A stretch of 64,000 nucleotides of DNA from Lachnospiraceae bacterium (GTDB lineage Bacteria; Bacillota; Clostridia; Lachnospirales; Lachnospiraceae): contig JAETRI010000001.1 of NCBI GenBank assembly GCA_021770245.1, forward strand, positions 1 to 64,000, given 5' to 3'. Shown piece after piece: positions 1-8,070 of this stretch (positions within the stretch are counted from its first letter, which is position 1; each line of letters opens with the position of its first letter). Both the position numbers and the translations under genes were made by a program. The notes below the pieces were generated by a model. That model saw only the letters and a list, made by a program, of their open reading frames with translations. It did no database searches and was not told the origin of the DNA.

Positions 1-24
1 AGGGCCGTTCATGCGTTTGTCCTG
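1..24. repeat. Partial copy of dispersed palindromic repeat
   Basis: The first 24 bases match the right arm of the palindromic element at 9275-9363 (bases 9340-9363) with one difference. A related inverted copy lies at 6374-6397. Here it sits directly after the stop codon of the first gene and may be half of a hairpin terminator whose other half lies outside the window. Confidence 0.6.
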
Positions 25-788
25 TATCCTGCCGCAGAAGCCAGCGGGACGCCGGGATTGCGGAAAATGTCATAGCTGCCGATCTCTCCGATCCTTTCCA
101 GCCCGCATTCTTCCGGATCCCCTTCCGTCGGTTTCGCCTTATTCAGGATAATATATTGAACCCCGCACTCCTGTGCCAGCCGGGACAGCTGCTTTAGATC
201 CACCGTCTCCGCTTCCATCACCGGATACATGGGGTGAGCCTCATAATATAGGTGCGTCAGCAGCATATCCCTCCCGTAGGGCATCTGGATCCTGGAGGAA
301 TACTGCCGCACGAAGTGGAGCAGCTCCGAGGGAAATACGGCCCACACCCGTTCCTTTCCTTCCTCCGGCATGATCAGGTCGCAGATCGCCACCACCTCCT
401 CCGGAATATGATACCGGTTGCTCGCCCTGGACACGTTCACATTATCGTAGACATAATCCCCTCCCAGGACGCATATGGCCGCCAGGGCCACAAGACCGAT
501 GCGGGTATGTTTTCCGATCAATTGAACCCCCGCATAGGCCGTCACCACCGTCATAGGAAGGAGCCACAGGATGCGATAATAGGTATCCGGCCCGTCCACC
601 TTCTCCATGATCATCTGAAACAGGGGGAAAAAAAACAGAATCAGGATCACGGCGGAGGATTCCAGGAGTACGATCCGGATCTTTTTATTCTTTTCCGCAG
701 CCAGAAGATAGACTAAAGATGCCAGGAACAGAAACGGGTAGATACCGCTTCCGCTGTAGTCCATAAATGTCTTCAGAATTACTTTCAC
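9..788 (-). CDS. Membrane protein paired with the DUF6077-like gene
   Basis: Unrecognised glycan-locus membrane protein of about 259 residues. The N-terminal third holds four or so hydrophobic segments (roughly residues 15-120). The rest is a soluble, probably extracytoplasmic domain of about 140 residues ending in NPGVP. It lies just downstream of the DUF6077-like gene, and such proteins often occur as adjacent pairs, so the two may form one complex; that is inference. I chose the GTG at 788: AGAGGA lies just upstream of it, and the ATG at 800 is contributed by the 3' end of a recurring hairpin leader. At 12217 and 29004 the same leader clearly places its ribosome site after that ATG. Function is unknown; a GT-C-like or polymer-assembly role is possible. 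Confidence 0.7.
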   Translation of the reverse strand: MKVILKTFMDYSGSGIYPFLFLASLVYLLAAEKNKKIRIVLLESSAVILILFFFPLFQMIMEKVDGPDTYYRILWLLPMTVVTAYAGVQLIGKHTRIGLVALAAICVLGGDYVYDNVNVSRASNRYHIPEEVVAICDLIMPEEGKERVWAVFPSELLHFVRQYSSRIQMPYGRDMLLTHLYYEAHPMYPVMEAETVDLKQLSRLAQECGVQYIILNKAKPTEGDPEECGLERIGEIGSYDIFRNPGVPLASAAGYRTNA

Positions 789-797
789 TTTTCCTCT

Positions 798-925
798 CAT
801 TCCGCCGCCTTCTGGCGGCCTTTTGTTCCGGGAGCGCTTTGGTGCACAGGGTCACATTCCCGGTTACCCGGGCGCAAATCTCTAATTAAAAGATCATTTT
901 AATCCTTTCATGCCGGGCCATTTGG
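798..925 (-). repeat. Class-1 hairpin leader, long form
   Basis: Read on the minus strand, this intergenic stretch begins near GGCATGAAAGGATTAAAATG, passes an imperfect GGGTAAC/GTGACCC stem flanked by ATTTGCGCC and GTGCACCAAAG, and ends in a GCCGCC/GGCGGC hairpin followed by AATG and AGAGGA. The same order of blocks recurs at 27854-27975. The terminal hairpin also occurs at 6242, 12227, 29014 and 56203. It may be a mobile intergenic repeat or a structured 5' leader. Confidence 0.65.
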
Positions 926-950
926 GACGCATCCTGCCGTACCGGAGAAT

Positions 951-2084
951 CTACCCCAGCGCCGCGAACAGCACCAGGTAAACCATACAGGGAATACAGC
1001 ATGCCGCCAGGGGAAACAGCAGGGCCGGGCGCCTTTCCCGCACCGCCCAGACCAGCCCCGTCACCGCCACCAGCAGGCCCGCCAGAAAGGCCCCCATGGT
1101 GGTACACAGGGCAGCCGTCGTGTGCCCGGCGCACAATACCAGCCACCAGCCCGCCTGGCCTCCCTTCCCGCCCCCGTCCTGTCTCTCCTCCCACAGGTTC
1201 AGCAGAATCCAGACCTCCGAAAGAAGCACTAAATTACAGAGCAGGGATTTTCCCTGCCACGTCCGCATCAGGAAGAAGGTGGCATTGGTATAGATCGATG
1301 TGTTTCCGAAAATCTGGAGCAGGCTTACCAGGATCAGGAACAGGGCCGTTTTTTTCCCGTCCCCGCGAAACAGTTTTGCCCCGATCCGGAAATAAAGCAG
1401 ATAGGTGGCCGGGATCAGCACCAGAGGAAGCACGCTGTGGGCAATGATGGCAGGATGGATTCCCGTCATTCTGGCCACATAGGCCTCCCAGATGGGAAGG
1501 GGGGCCAGCGCATGCCTGATATCCAGCGAGGTGGAAAGCCCCGTATAGGGAAGCATCCGATAGAGCACGTCCGATTGCTGTGCGATCACCGACTGCGCCA
1601 CGTAATAGGCGTCGTCCCCGTCAAAGAAAGCGCGGGTATAGGCCATATAAATTTGAAAAAGCACGAGCCCGGCTGCCACAATCCAATACAGGCAGTTTTT
1701 TGCACACGGCCGCCTTTTATCGGAGAGTATCCGCTTCGCCCGCTCCGCGAACCCCCGCAGCACGGGATATCCCACCGCCAGGCCCGCCGCACTGCCCAGG
1801 ATGAGAAACAGGGTATATCCCTTTACAATCAGCGGAAATCCCCATACCTTCAGGAGGATCACCGGCACGGCATAAATCTGGAACACCGCCAGCGCCAAAA
1901 GCAGCCCGGCCAGATAGACCGCAAAGGGGCAGATGTACACGGGCGTACGCCTTTTTCCTGCTTTTCCCTCGCGCGCATTCTCCTCTCCTCTGCTTCCCTC
2001 CCCCGGCATAGCCATGGCCGGAAGCAGCCCCATGCAGAAGGGCGCCAAAATCAATACCAGAAAAGCGATCAGCATTTCTTTCAT
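951..2084 (-). CDS. DUF6077-like polytopic membrane protein
   Basis: About 377 residues with some eight or nine hydrophobic segments separated by short charged loops, one containing DGDDAYYVAQS. An acidic D-D-x-Y motif after an early membrane segment is typical of GT-C-fold glycosyltransferases and of DUF6077 proteins found in Lachnospiraceae glycan loci; the family call is from memory of that pattern. The start at 2084 follows AAAGGATTAGG; an earlier in-frame ATG at 2105 lies inside a GC-rich hairpin. It precedes the membrane gene at 9-788, probably as one unit. Likely role: polyprenyl-linked sugar transfer or glycan assembly (inference). Confidence 0.65.
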   Translation of the reverse strand: MKEMLIAFLVLILAPFCMGLLPAMAMPGEGSRGEENAREGKAGKRRTPVYICPFAVYLAGLLLALAVFQIYAVPVILLKVWGFPLIVKGYTLFLILGSAAGLAVGYPVLRGFAERAKRILSDKRRPCAKNCLYWIVAAGLVLFQIYMAYTRAFFDGDDAYYVAQSVIAQQSDVLYRMLPYTGLSTSLDIRHALAPLPIWEAYVARMTGIHPAIIAHSVLPLVLIPATYLLYFRIGAKLFRGDGKKTALFLILVSLLQIFGNTSIYTNATFFLMRTWQGKSLLCNLVLLSEVWILLNLWEERQDGGGKGGQAGWWLVLCAGHTTAALCTTMGAFLAGLLVAVTGLVWAVRERRPALLFPLAACCIPCMVYLVLFAALG

Positions 2085-2165
2085 CCTAATCCTTTCATGC
2101 CGCATCCTGCGCGGCAGCGCAACATGAATCTTCGATTCGTGTCTGAGAAATCACGAATGCGGTTT

Positions 2166-2198
2166 CTCATCTGCCCGCTTCTGCGGGCAACCAAATAT
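2166..2198 (-). repeat. Class-2 hairpin leader copy
   Basis: On the minus strand a stem of TGCCCGC / GCGGGCA is followed directly by GATGAG. It matches the hairpin-plus-AGATGGGAG leaders at 13206, 19889, 44778, 54955 and 56133. Here it lies about 85 bases upstream of the DUF6077-like gene start, with a second small stem (TGCCGC / GCGGCA) between them. Confidence 0.55.
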
Positions 2199-2199
2199 C

Positions 2200-3261
2200 C
2201 TACTCATACCAGTTATCGTAAATCGCTTCGTAATCATAAGTTTCCGCCATCCGGGCAATCTGTGCGAACGCCTCCCGACAGTTTTCGTCTGTCAGCTCCC
2301 ATTCCCCGTTTCCGAAGCACTCAACGATATGACGGCACACATTTCCATGGTAATGAGTATAATCCGCGTAATTGTTCAGGTCACAGACGATTTCCTCTTC
2401 CCCCTGAAAGCCGAACAGACGCACGTTGTCATAGGAAAGCAGCCTTTCGGACATATAGAGCAGGCCTTCCATTTCCGCCGCCAGCCTTTTTTCCCGCATC
2501 ACATCATTCCAATAGAGGATGCTGTAGGGCGGATAGAAAAAGACGAACTCCGTTTCCGGATGGGCTTCGATATAGGGGCAGATATTCACGTCCAAATTAG
2601 CCGCAATCCCCGAAAGGAAGGCATCCCGGGCCATTTCCTCCTCCGCCTCCTTTGCAGGCACATAATACATCAGCACATTTGCCTTGGTATAATACTCATC
2701 CGTCCACCAGGGCCTATAGAGCAGATTCCAGTCGGTGCGCTCCGTGGGATCCGCCAGAGGTTTTAACACATAGTTCAGTATCACATCCTTGTTGAAAATA
2801 TACTGCACGTTGTTCCAGGGATCGTTATCATACAGATATTCCGGGACGGGAAACTTCACCGTCTCCACATCCGCCGAAAAAGCCGACTGATCTATGGCCA
2901 TGAAAACCGTCTTTACGTTGTCCCCCTTTGCCTCAAAAATAATATCCAGGATATTCGCCTCGTCCCTGGGAAAGGCCCCGTTATAGCTCAGCTTCACCGT
3001 ATCCAGGCCCAGGATTTCCCCAAACCAGCGCAGGTCGAAGCTGGCCGTCATGGAGGAGCCCAGAAGGACGCTGTCATAATCCAGCCTGCGGGCCATGCCC
3101 GGATTCTGGCTCACCTGGTTATCCACCTTATAGGGAAAGTCCGCCAGCGGTTTATGATATTGAAAAAAAGGATCCACATACAGCACCAGGGCCGCAGCCC
3201 CCGCCAGGCCGGCTGCGAATACCGCCAGGAAGATCAGGAGCCATTTTCTAAATTGACACAT
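2200..3261 (-). CDS. AlgX/AlgJ-like SGNH accessory to MBOAT acyltransferase
   Basis: A 353-residue protein with one N-terminal membrane anchor (residues 7-29) and an extracytoplasmic SGNH-like domain. The block I motif GSS falls at residues 68-70 (LLGSSMTASF) and a candidate Asp/His block, DYTHYHG, lies near residue 305. Such proteins act beside MBOAT enzymes in alginate, LTA and exopolysaccharide O-acylation, taking or handing on the acyl group outside the membrane. It follows the MBOAT gene (3274-4800), whose stop overlaps its ribosome site TTAGGAGA, so the pair is surely co-translated. The acceptor glycan cannot be read from sequence. Confidence 0.8.
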   Translation of the reverse strand: MCQFRKWLLIFLAVFAAGLAGAAALVLYVDPFFQYHKPLADFPYKVDNQVSQNPGMARRLDYDSVLLGSSMTASFDLRWFGEILGLDTVKLSYNGAFPRDEANILDIIFEAKGDNVKTVFMAIDQSAFSADVETVKFPVPEYLYDNDPWNNVQYIFNKDVILNYVLKPLADPTERTDWNLLYRPWWTDEYYTKANVLMYYVPAKEAEEEMARDAFLSGIAANLDVNICPYIEAHPETEFVFFYPPYSILYWNDVMREKRLAAEMEGLLYMSERLLSYDNVRLFGFQGEEEIVCDLNNYADYTHYHGNVCRHIVECFGNGEWELTDENCREAFAQIARMAETYDYEAIYDNWYE

Positions 3262-3273
3262 CGATCGCTTCTC

Positions 3274-4800
3274 CTAAAAATTGAAATATAGAAAGCTGCT
3301 CACCCCGGCCATGGAGAAAACGCACCACAGCAGCAAAACCGCCGTCAGGACGGCCGTCCACGGCGCGGGCCGGAAACGGGCGGTCATTTCGTCCGTATTG
3401 GGCGCCGCAAACACGGCCAGCAGCGTACCCGCCGTGATAAGAGCGCACAGGTAGGTCTGGCTGCCGGGCAGACGGTCCGCCCTAAGGAGCTTGATCACAT
3501 ACCAGAATTCGTCCAGATTGAAGCTCTGGGTAATCCCCTGGGAAGGAAGGGCCGCCCCTCCTTTCGCGAGCCTGCCGAACATCTCCAGCGCCTGAGGCAC
3601 CGTATCGGACCGGAAGAACACACAGGCTCCGCAATAGAACAAAAAGGTAAACGCGGTACCGCAGGCCGAGACAAACCGGGCCTTCCCCTTTGCCCTTTCC
3701 TTTTCCGGACGGGCCGCTCCCAGGTCTCCCCGATGAAGCTGCCAGGCCCGGGTGATCAGATACAGGACCCCCTGGGCCAGTCCCCAGATGATGAAAGTCC
3801 ATCCCGCCCCATGCCAGAACCCGCTTAAGAAAAAGACCAGGAACATATTGCAGTACATTTTCGCCCGTCCTTTCCGGTTCCCGCCCAGGGGGATGTATAC
3901 GTATTTCCGGAAAAAGCGGCTCAGCGTAATATGCCATCTCCGCCAGAATTCAATGATATTGGATGCCTTATAGGGAGAGCGGAAATTCACCGGGATATCC
4001 AGCCCCAGCATCCATCCCAACCCTCTCGCCATGTCGCAGTAGCCGCTGAAATCGAAATACAGCTGCAGCGCATAGTATACGATCACCAACGCCGCATCCA
4101 CGCCGGACAGGGAGGGTATATTCAGATATCCCCAGTCCACGGCCTTCCCGAAGGTATCGGCTACCAGCACCTTTTTAACCATGCCCAGGGTGAACAGGAA
4201 CACGCCGGAGGCAATTTTCTCCCCGTCCGCCCGTTTTCGGCCGATCCGGGAAAACTGCGGCATCATTTCCTGGTGATTCACAATGGGCCCTGCAATCAGC
4301 TGGGGGAAAAAGGATACAAAAAGCGCATAATTGGAAAAGGAACATCTTTTCAGTTCCCCCATATAGGCATCCGCCAGGAAACCGATCTGCTGAAAAGTAA
4401 AAAAACTGATTCCCAGCGGAAGTAAAATCCCCTTCAGAGGAAGGGACTGTCTGAAGACTGCATTGATATTTTCGATGAAAAAATCATAATACTTAAAATA
4501 AAATAAAACCGCCAGGTTGCATCCGATTCCGAACCAAAACAGGGCCTTTCTCCATCGCAGCGCCCCCGCCGCCCCGCTCTCCCCCAGCTTCCCAAGCCCG
4601 CAGAAAACCGCATAGTTGAACAAGATGCTGCACAGCATGATCATCAGATAGCCGGGATTAAAGTACCCGTAGAACCACCAGGAAAATGCGGTCAGCCAAA
4701 TCCTGGCCGCCACTCCTTTGTGAAAACGGATCAGCACATAGTACCCCGCCAGGCAGAGAGGAAGAAAAAGGAAAATAAAAATATAGGAATTAAACAGCAT
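3274..4800 (-). CDS. MBOAT family O-acyltransferase (AlgI/DltB-like)
   Basis: A polytopic protein of about 508 residues, 10-12 hydrophobic segments. MBOAT hallmarks are present: WRRWHITLSRFFRKYVYIPL followed by GGNR in the middle, and SGFWHGAGW with the invariant histidine near residue 330. The family moves acyl groups across the membrane onto secreted glycans, and this gene is paired with the SGNH protein just downstream. The start at 4800 (MLFNSYIF) is set by a GGGAGGGAAAGAGG ribosome site; an upstream in-frame ATG lies within the preceding gene. It overlaps the upstream membrane gene by 11 bases, implying an operon. Acetyl is the usual cargo of relatives, but is not proven here. Confidence 0.9.
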   Translation of the reverse strand: MLFNSYIFIFLFLPLCLAGYYVLIRFHKGVAARIWLTAFSWWFYGYFNPGYLMIMLCSILFNYAVFCGLGKLGESGAAGALRWRKALFWFGIGCNLAVLFYFKYYDFFIENINAVFRQSLPLKGILLPLGISFFTFQQIGFLADAYMGELKRCSFSNYALFVSFFPQLIAGPIVNHQEMMPQFSRIGRKRADGEKIASGVFLFTLGMVKKVLVADTFGKAVDWGYLNIPSLSGVDAALVIVYYALQLYFDFSGYCDMARGLGWMLGLDIPVNFRSPYKASNIIEFWRRWHITLSRFFRKYVYIPLGGNRKGRAKMYCNMFLVFFLSGFWHGAGWTFIIWGLAQGVLYLITRAWQLHRGDLGAARPEKERAKGKARFVSACGTAFTFLFYCGACVFFRSDTVPQALEMFGRLAKGGAALPSQGITQSFNLDEFWYVIKLLRADRLPGSQTYLCALITAGTLLAVFAAPNTDEMTARFRPAPWTAVLTAVLLLWCVFSMAGVSSFLYFNF

Positions 4801-6232
4801 GCCCTCTTTCCCTCCTTCCCGCCAGAGCGGCATATGCCATCAGGATCAGACTCATATAAAACAGAGCCATATTATATATGGTATATCTGGTCTGGCAGAA
4901 AATCACCAGGGAAACCAAACCCACGTTAAAGCAGACGGATAAAAGCGTAAGGCCCGCAAACCCTGCCGCATACCGGGAAAGCCGCCGCCGCTTTCCCTCC
5001 CGCAGGCTTTGAATCAACAGCGCCGTGTAGAGCAGGTATGCCCCCAGGCTGTACCAGTTCAGGATCCGGTTCCGCTGGGCCACGGTGGTGATCAGTCCGG
5101 ACAGGAAATTGTCGAAAAAGGCAGCCAGGATCTTTCCCAGGTTATGAGGGAGCAGGGCCCGGTTCATCACGTCCATGATCCGGTCCGCGTTTTCTCCCAG
5201 CTCCACCGTCCCGTCCCCATAATGCTCCCGCACGTAATCGTTCACCGCAGGCCAAAGGGTATCGATCTGGATATGGTCATAATGGTCTCCGAAATGGCTT
5301 ACCCGGTTCAGCCATCCTTTTCCCGCACTGTGCTTCAGATATCCCTGTTCATCACAGCGGTCATAGATTTCCAGAAACAGGCTGCGGATATCCTCCTGCC
5401 CGATATATGCCGCGTCCTCCCGCTCCGCCACATAGAACGCCATGGTGGTGAGGAAACGCCCGTCGCCGGAATGCCGTACCGCCTCGCCCCTGAGCGCATA
5501 ATTATATCCCAGATCCAGCACGGCCGCACCGCCCAGGACGGCCGCAGCGCACACCAGGGCCATTCCCGCCGCCTTTCCCGGCTTCAGGGCCTTGGGCGCG
5601 GAGGATGAGCCGCTCTCCTGCAAAGCATTCCTCCGGATACAGGCCAGCGCGATACAGGATAACAGCATCACCAGCGAAATGACCATCTGCTTCCTGGCGG
5701 AAATCATCAAAAAAGAAAGCAGGCAGCACCACAGCAGGCTTTTCTTCGTCCTGTCAAAATAGAATTCCAGCAGATACCGGAAGAAAATCAGATACAGGGA
5801 TATCGTGATCCCCTCCGTTAAGATGCTGTTGGAATACATGGAACCCCTTCTTGCCGCAAACCGGCAAAGCAGGGAAACCGCCAGAGGCATACACGCCAGC
5901 GCCGCCCCGACTCCTCCCGGCAGGCGCCACTTCCTCCTCACATAATCCGCCACACACCAGGCCGCATAGGCCGCCAGGACGCTCTGAAAAAAGGCCACGG
6001 CCGTTAAATATCCATATTCCCCCAGTCCTCCGAATACGGTCCGAAAGGCGGCCAGCAGGAGAGAATACAACGGTTCCCTGGATAGGTCCATGGTGATATA
6101 GCTGGGCGAATCCACACAGATCACCGCTTTGTCGTAAAAGGCAAAAAACAAATAGAAGGCCAGGCAGCCTCCCAACAACAGTACCGAAATCAATCCGGAT
6201 TGTCTTTCCTCGGAAGATGGCTTTAGAAGCAT
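4790..6232 (-). CDS. Polytopic membrane protein, GT-C-like
   Basis: About 480 residues with roughly ten hydrophobic segments. An early loop carries DSPSYITMDLSREPLYSLLL, similar in pattern to the D-x-x-x-Y...R-x-P-L-Y loop of GT39/GT-C glycosyltransferases; a large soluble loop lies around residues 260-340. No conventional name can be given. The start at 6232 follows GAGGATAT directly after a class-1 hairpin leader; 28 codons of upstream open frame run back through that leader to an ATG at 6316 and are probably not translated. It heads an operon with the MBOAT/SGNH pair. A role in glycan polymerisation or lipid-linked sugar transfer is inferred. Confidence 0.65.
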   Translation of the reverse strand: MLLKPSSEERQSGLISVLLLGGCLAFYLFFAFYDKAVICVDSPSYITMDLSREPLYSLLLAAFRTVFGGLGEYGYLTAVAFFQSVLAAYAAWCVADYVRRKWRLPGGVGAALACMPLAVSLLCRFAARRGSMYSNSILTEGITISLYLIFFRYLLEFYFDRTKKSLLWCCLLSFLMISARKQMVISLVMLLSCIALACIRRNALQESGSSSAPKALKPGKAAGMALVCAAAVLGGAAVLDLGYNYALRGEAVRHSGDGRFLTTMAFYVAEREDAAYIGQEDIRSLFLEIYDRCDEQGYLKHSAGKGWLNRVSHFGDHYDHIQIDTLWPAVNDYVREHYGDGTVELGENADRIMDVMNRALLPHNLGKILAAFFDNFLSGLITTVAQRNRILNWYSLGAYLLYTALLIQSLREGKRRRLSRYAAGFAGLTLLSVCFNVGLVSLVIFCQTRYTIYNMALFYMSLILMAYAALAGRRERGHAV

Positions 6233-6241
6233 ATATCCTCG

Positions 6242-6264
6242 CATTCTGCCGCCGAGGGGCGGCC
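6242..6264 (-). repeat. Class-1 hairpin leader copy
   Basis: GCCGCC / GGCGGC stem on the minus strand followed by AGAATGCGAGGA and the ATG of the 4790-6232 gene. Same architecture as 798, 12227, 27854 and 29014. Confidence 0.6.
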
Positions 6265-6326
6265 TTGGGGCACAGATACCGGTGCGCAGTTTCCCGTTTT
6301 GGGACAACTCTTCCATCTTTTTACAC

Positions 6327-6353
6327 AGTATACCACAATCCGCATTTTTGCAA
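6327..6353 (-). promoter_or_regulatory. Putative promoter for the 6232-to-2200 operon
   Basis: On the minus strand TTGCAA (6348-6353) is followed after 15 bases by TATACT (6327-6332) with an extended -10 TGG. The spacing is short, so the extended -10 probably matters. It lies in the gap between divergent genes. Confidence 0.45.
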
Positions 6354-6373
6354 TCTTTTTGTTTTCGGACGCA

Positions 6374-6397
6374 GCAAACGTATGAACGGCCCTGCGC
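6374..6397. repeat. Inverted copy of the dispersed palindromic repeat
   Basis: Reverse complement is close to bases 1-24 and 9336-9360 (shared core GGGCCGTTCAT.CGTTTG). Here it lies between divergent genes, so it is not simply a terminator. Flanking GGACGCAG / CTGCGTCC arms give it a small stem. Confidence 0.5.
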
Positions 6398-6473
6398 CCC
6401 TGCGTCCCTCAGCCAGCCCTGCGCCCGTCCGCCCCAACCGCCGTCTTGCGCGATGCCTTAAGACTTTCTTAAC

Positions 6474-6503
6474 TTGTATATTTTTCCACCCGCGTAGTAT
6501 AAT
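6474..6503 (+). promoter_or_regulatory. Putative promoter for the plus-strand MBOAT/SGNH pair
   Basis: TTGTAT (6474-6479), an 18-base spacer and a perfect TATAAT (6498-6503), about 95 bases upstream of the MBOAT start at 6600. Confidence 0.6.
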
Positions 6504-6599
6504 AAGGCTATCAATTTCCAATTCTGCCGTTTCCTGTCGGCCGATATCTGCGGCGCGGCGCCGCATAGCTGTATAGGAATGTTTAGAAAGGGTTCCGGT

Positions 6600-8063
6600 A
6601 TGCTTTTTAATTCAATTACCTATGGATTTTTCCTGCCGATTATCTTTGCATTGTACTGGATCTGCCCCAGGAGGTTCCGGTGGATTGTGCTGCTTCTTTC
6701 CAGCTATTATTTCTACGCCAGCTGGGGAGTGGGTTATGTGGCCGTCATCCTGCTTACCACAGTCGTCTCTTATCTGGCCGCCCTGTATCTGGACAGACGC
6801 AGGAAGGCAAAGCCGCTGCGCAGGCAGGTGCTTATCTGCAGCGTGCTCGCCTGTTTGATCCTTTTGTTTTTCTTCAAATATTTCAACTTTTTTTCGGAAA
6901 ACATAGCGGCCCTGTTTCGCAGGGTTTCCATCCCCATGCAGCCCGTGACTCTGCGTCTGGCGCTTCCTGTCGGGATTTCCTTTTATCTCTTCCAAACCAT
7001 CAGCTATCTGGTGGACGTCTACCGGGGCACCATCCCGGCGGAGCAGAATTTCGGCCTCTATGCGGTCTACATCTCTTTTTTCCCAAAAGTGATGCAGGGG
7101 CCCATCGAGCGGGGGGAAAAGCTGCTTCCTCAGCTGAACCGCCCCAAACCCTTCCGCTACAAACAGGCGTCCTATGGTATGAAGCTCATGGCCTGGGGAT
7201 ATTTCAAAAAACTGGCGCTGGCGGACGGCCTTTCCGTCTATGTCAGCCAGGTATACGACAACCTGCCCTCCTATACGGGATTTTCTCTGGTACTGGCGAC
7301 CTTCTTTTTTGCCATCCAGCTCTACTGTGATTTTTCGGGCTATACGGATATCGCTCTGGGCTCGGCCAAGATTCTGGGGATCAATCTGACCCCCAATTTC
7401 AGGGCGCCTTATTTTGCCTCCTCCATCAAGGATTTCTGGGGCAGATGGCACATTTCCCTCTCCTCCTGGCTGCGGGATTATGTTTATATTCCCCTGGGCG
7501 GAAACCGGGTCGGCCCGCTTCGGCATATGCTCAATCTCCTGACCACCTTCTTAGTCAGCGGCCTGTGGCACGGCGCCAGCTGGAATTATGTGCTCTGGGG
7601 AGGTATCCATGGCGTCTTTCAGATCGTCGAAAGCCTTCTTCCCTGGAACCGAAAGCAGTCTCCCTTCCAGAGGGATAAGCGCCTTCATGGCCTGCTCTGT
7701 CTAATCACCGTGCCCGTCACCTTCCTGCTGGTTGGCTTCGCCTGGATTTTCTTCCGTGCGGCCACCCTCCAGGATGCGGTTTATGTCCTGCAGAACATGT
7801 TCACCGGCATCGGGGATCTGCATGCCTATCTGAGAAGCTGCGCGGTCCAGATGGGCTTATCCGCTCCCCATTTCATTTACAACTGCCTTCCCCTGGTGCC
7901 GCTTTTCCTCTATGACCTGTTTTCCCTGAAAACAGATGTCATTGCCCTGATTTCCAGACAGCGCTTTTTCATCCGCTGGCCGGTCTACATCCTGCTGCTT
8001 TTGGCCATCCTGCTTTTTTCCGAGAAAGGAGTGACAACAGAATTCATCTATATGCAATTCTGA
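6600..8063 (+). CDS. MBOAT family O-acyltransferase (AlgI-like)
   Basis: About 487 residues, 10-12 membrane segments. The MBOAT core is clear: GPIERGEKLLPQL, the FYDFSGY-type motif LYCDFSGYTDIALG, WGRWHISLSSWLRDYVYIPL, and SGLWHGASW with the conserved histidine near residue 323. The start at 6600 (MLFNSITY) follows GAAAGGG; an earlier ATG at 6579 has no better site. Unlike its neighbours it is on the plus strand, with its own promoter and a paired SGNH gene eight bases downstream. Expected role: acyl transfer to an exported glycan, as in alginate or peptidoglycan O-acetylation. It is a different subtype from the enzyme at 3274-4800 and closer to AlgI. Confidence 0.92.
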   Translation: MLFNSITYGFFLPIIFALYWICPRRFRWIVLLLSSYYFYASWGVGYVAVILLTTVVSYLAALYLDRRRKAKPLRRQVLICSVLACLILLFFFKYFNFFSENIAALFRRVSIPMQPVTLRLALPVGISFYLFQTISYLVDVYRGTIPAEQNFGLYAVYISFFPKVMQGPIERGEKLLPQLNRPKPFRYKQASYGMKLMAWGYFKKLALADGLSVYVSQVYDNLPSYTGFSLVLATFFFAIQLYCDFSGYTDIALGSAKILGINLTPNFRAPYFASSIKDFWGRWHISLSSWLRDYVYIPLGGNRVGPLRHMLNLLTTFLVSGLWHGASWNYVLWGGIHGVFQIVESLLPWNRKQSPFQRDKRLHGLLCLITVPVTFLLVGFAWIFFRAATLQDAVYVLQNMFTGIGDLHAYLRSCAVQMGLSAPHFIYNCLPLVPLFLYDLFSLKTDVIALISRQRFFIRWPVYILLLLAILLFSEKGVTTEFIYMQF

Positions 8064-8070
8064 TACGCCT

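Noticed and set aside
895..925. Tiny frame ATG-ATC-TTT-stop after AAAGGA in the long class-1 leader
   Set aside because: Only three codons and not kept in the other long copy at 27854-27975, so a leader peptide is not supported.
1437..2600. 387-codon plus-strand open frame
   Set aside because: Spans two minus-strand genes and the spacer between them, with no start signal and shadow-like composition.
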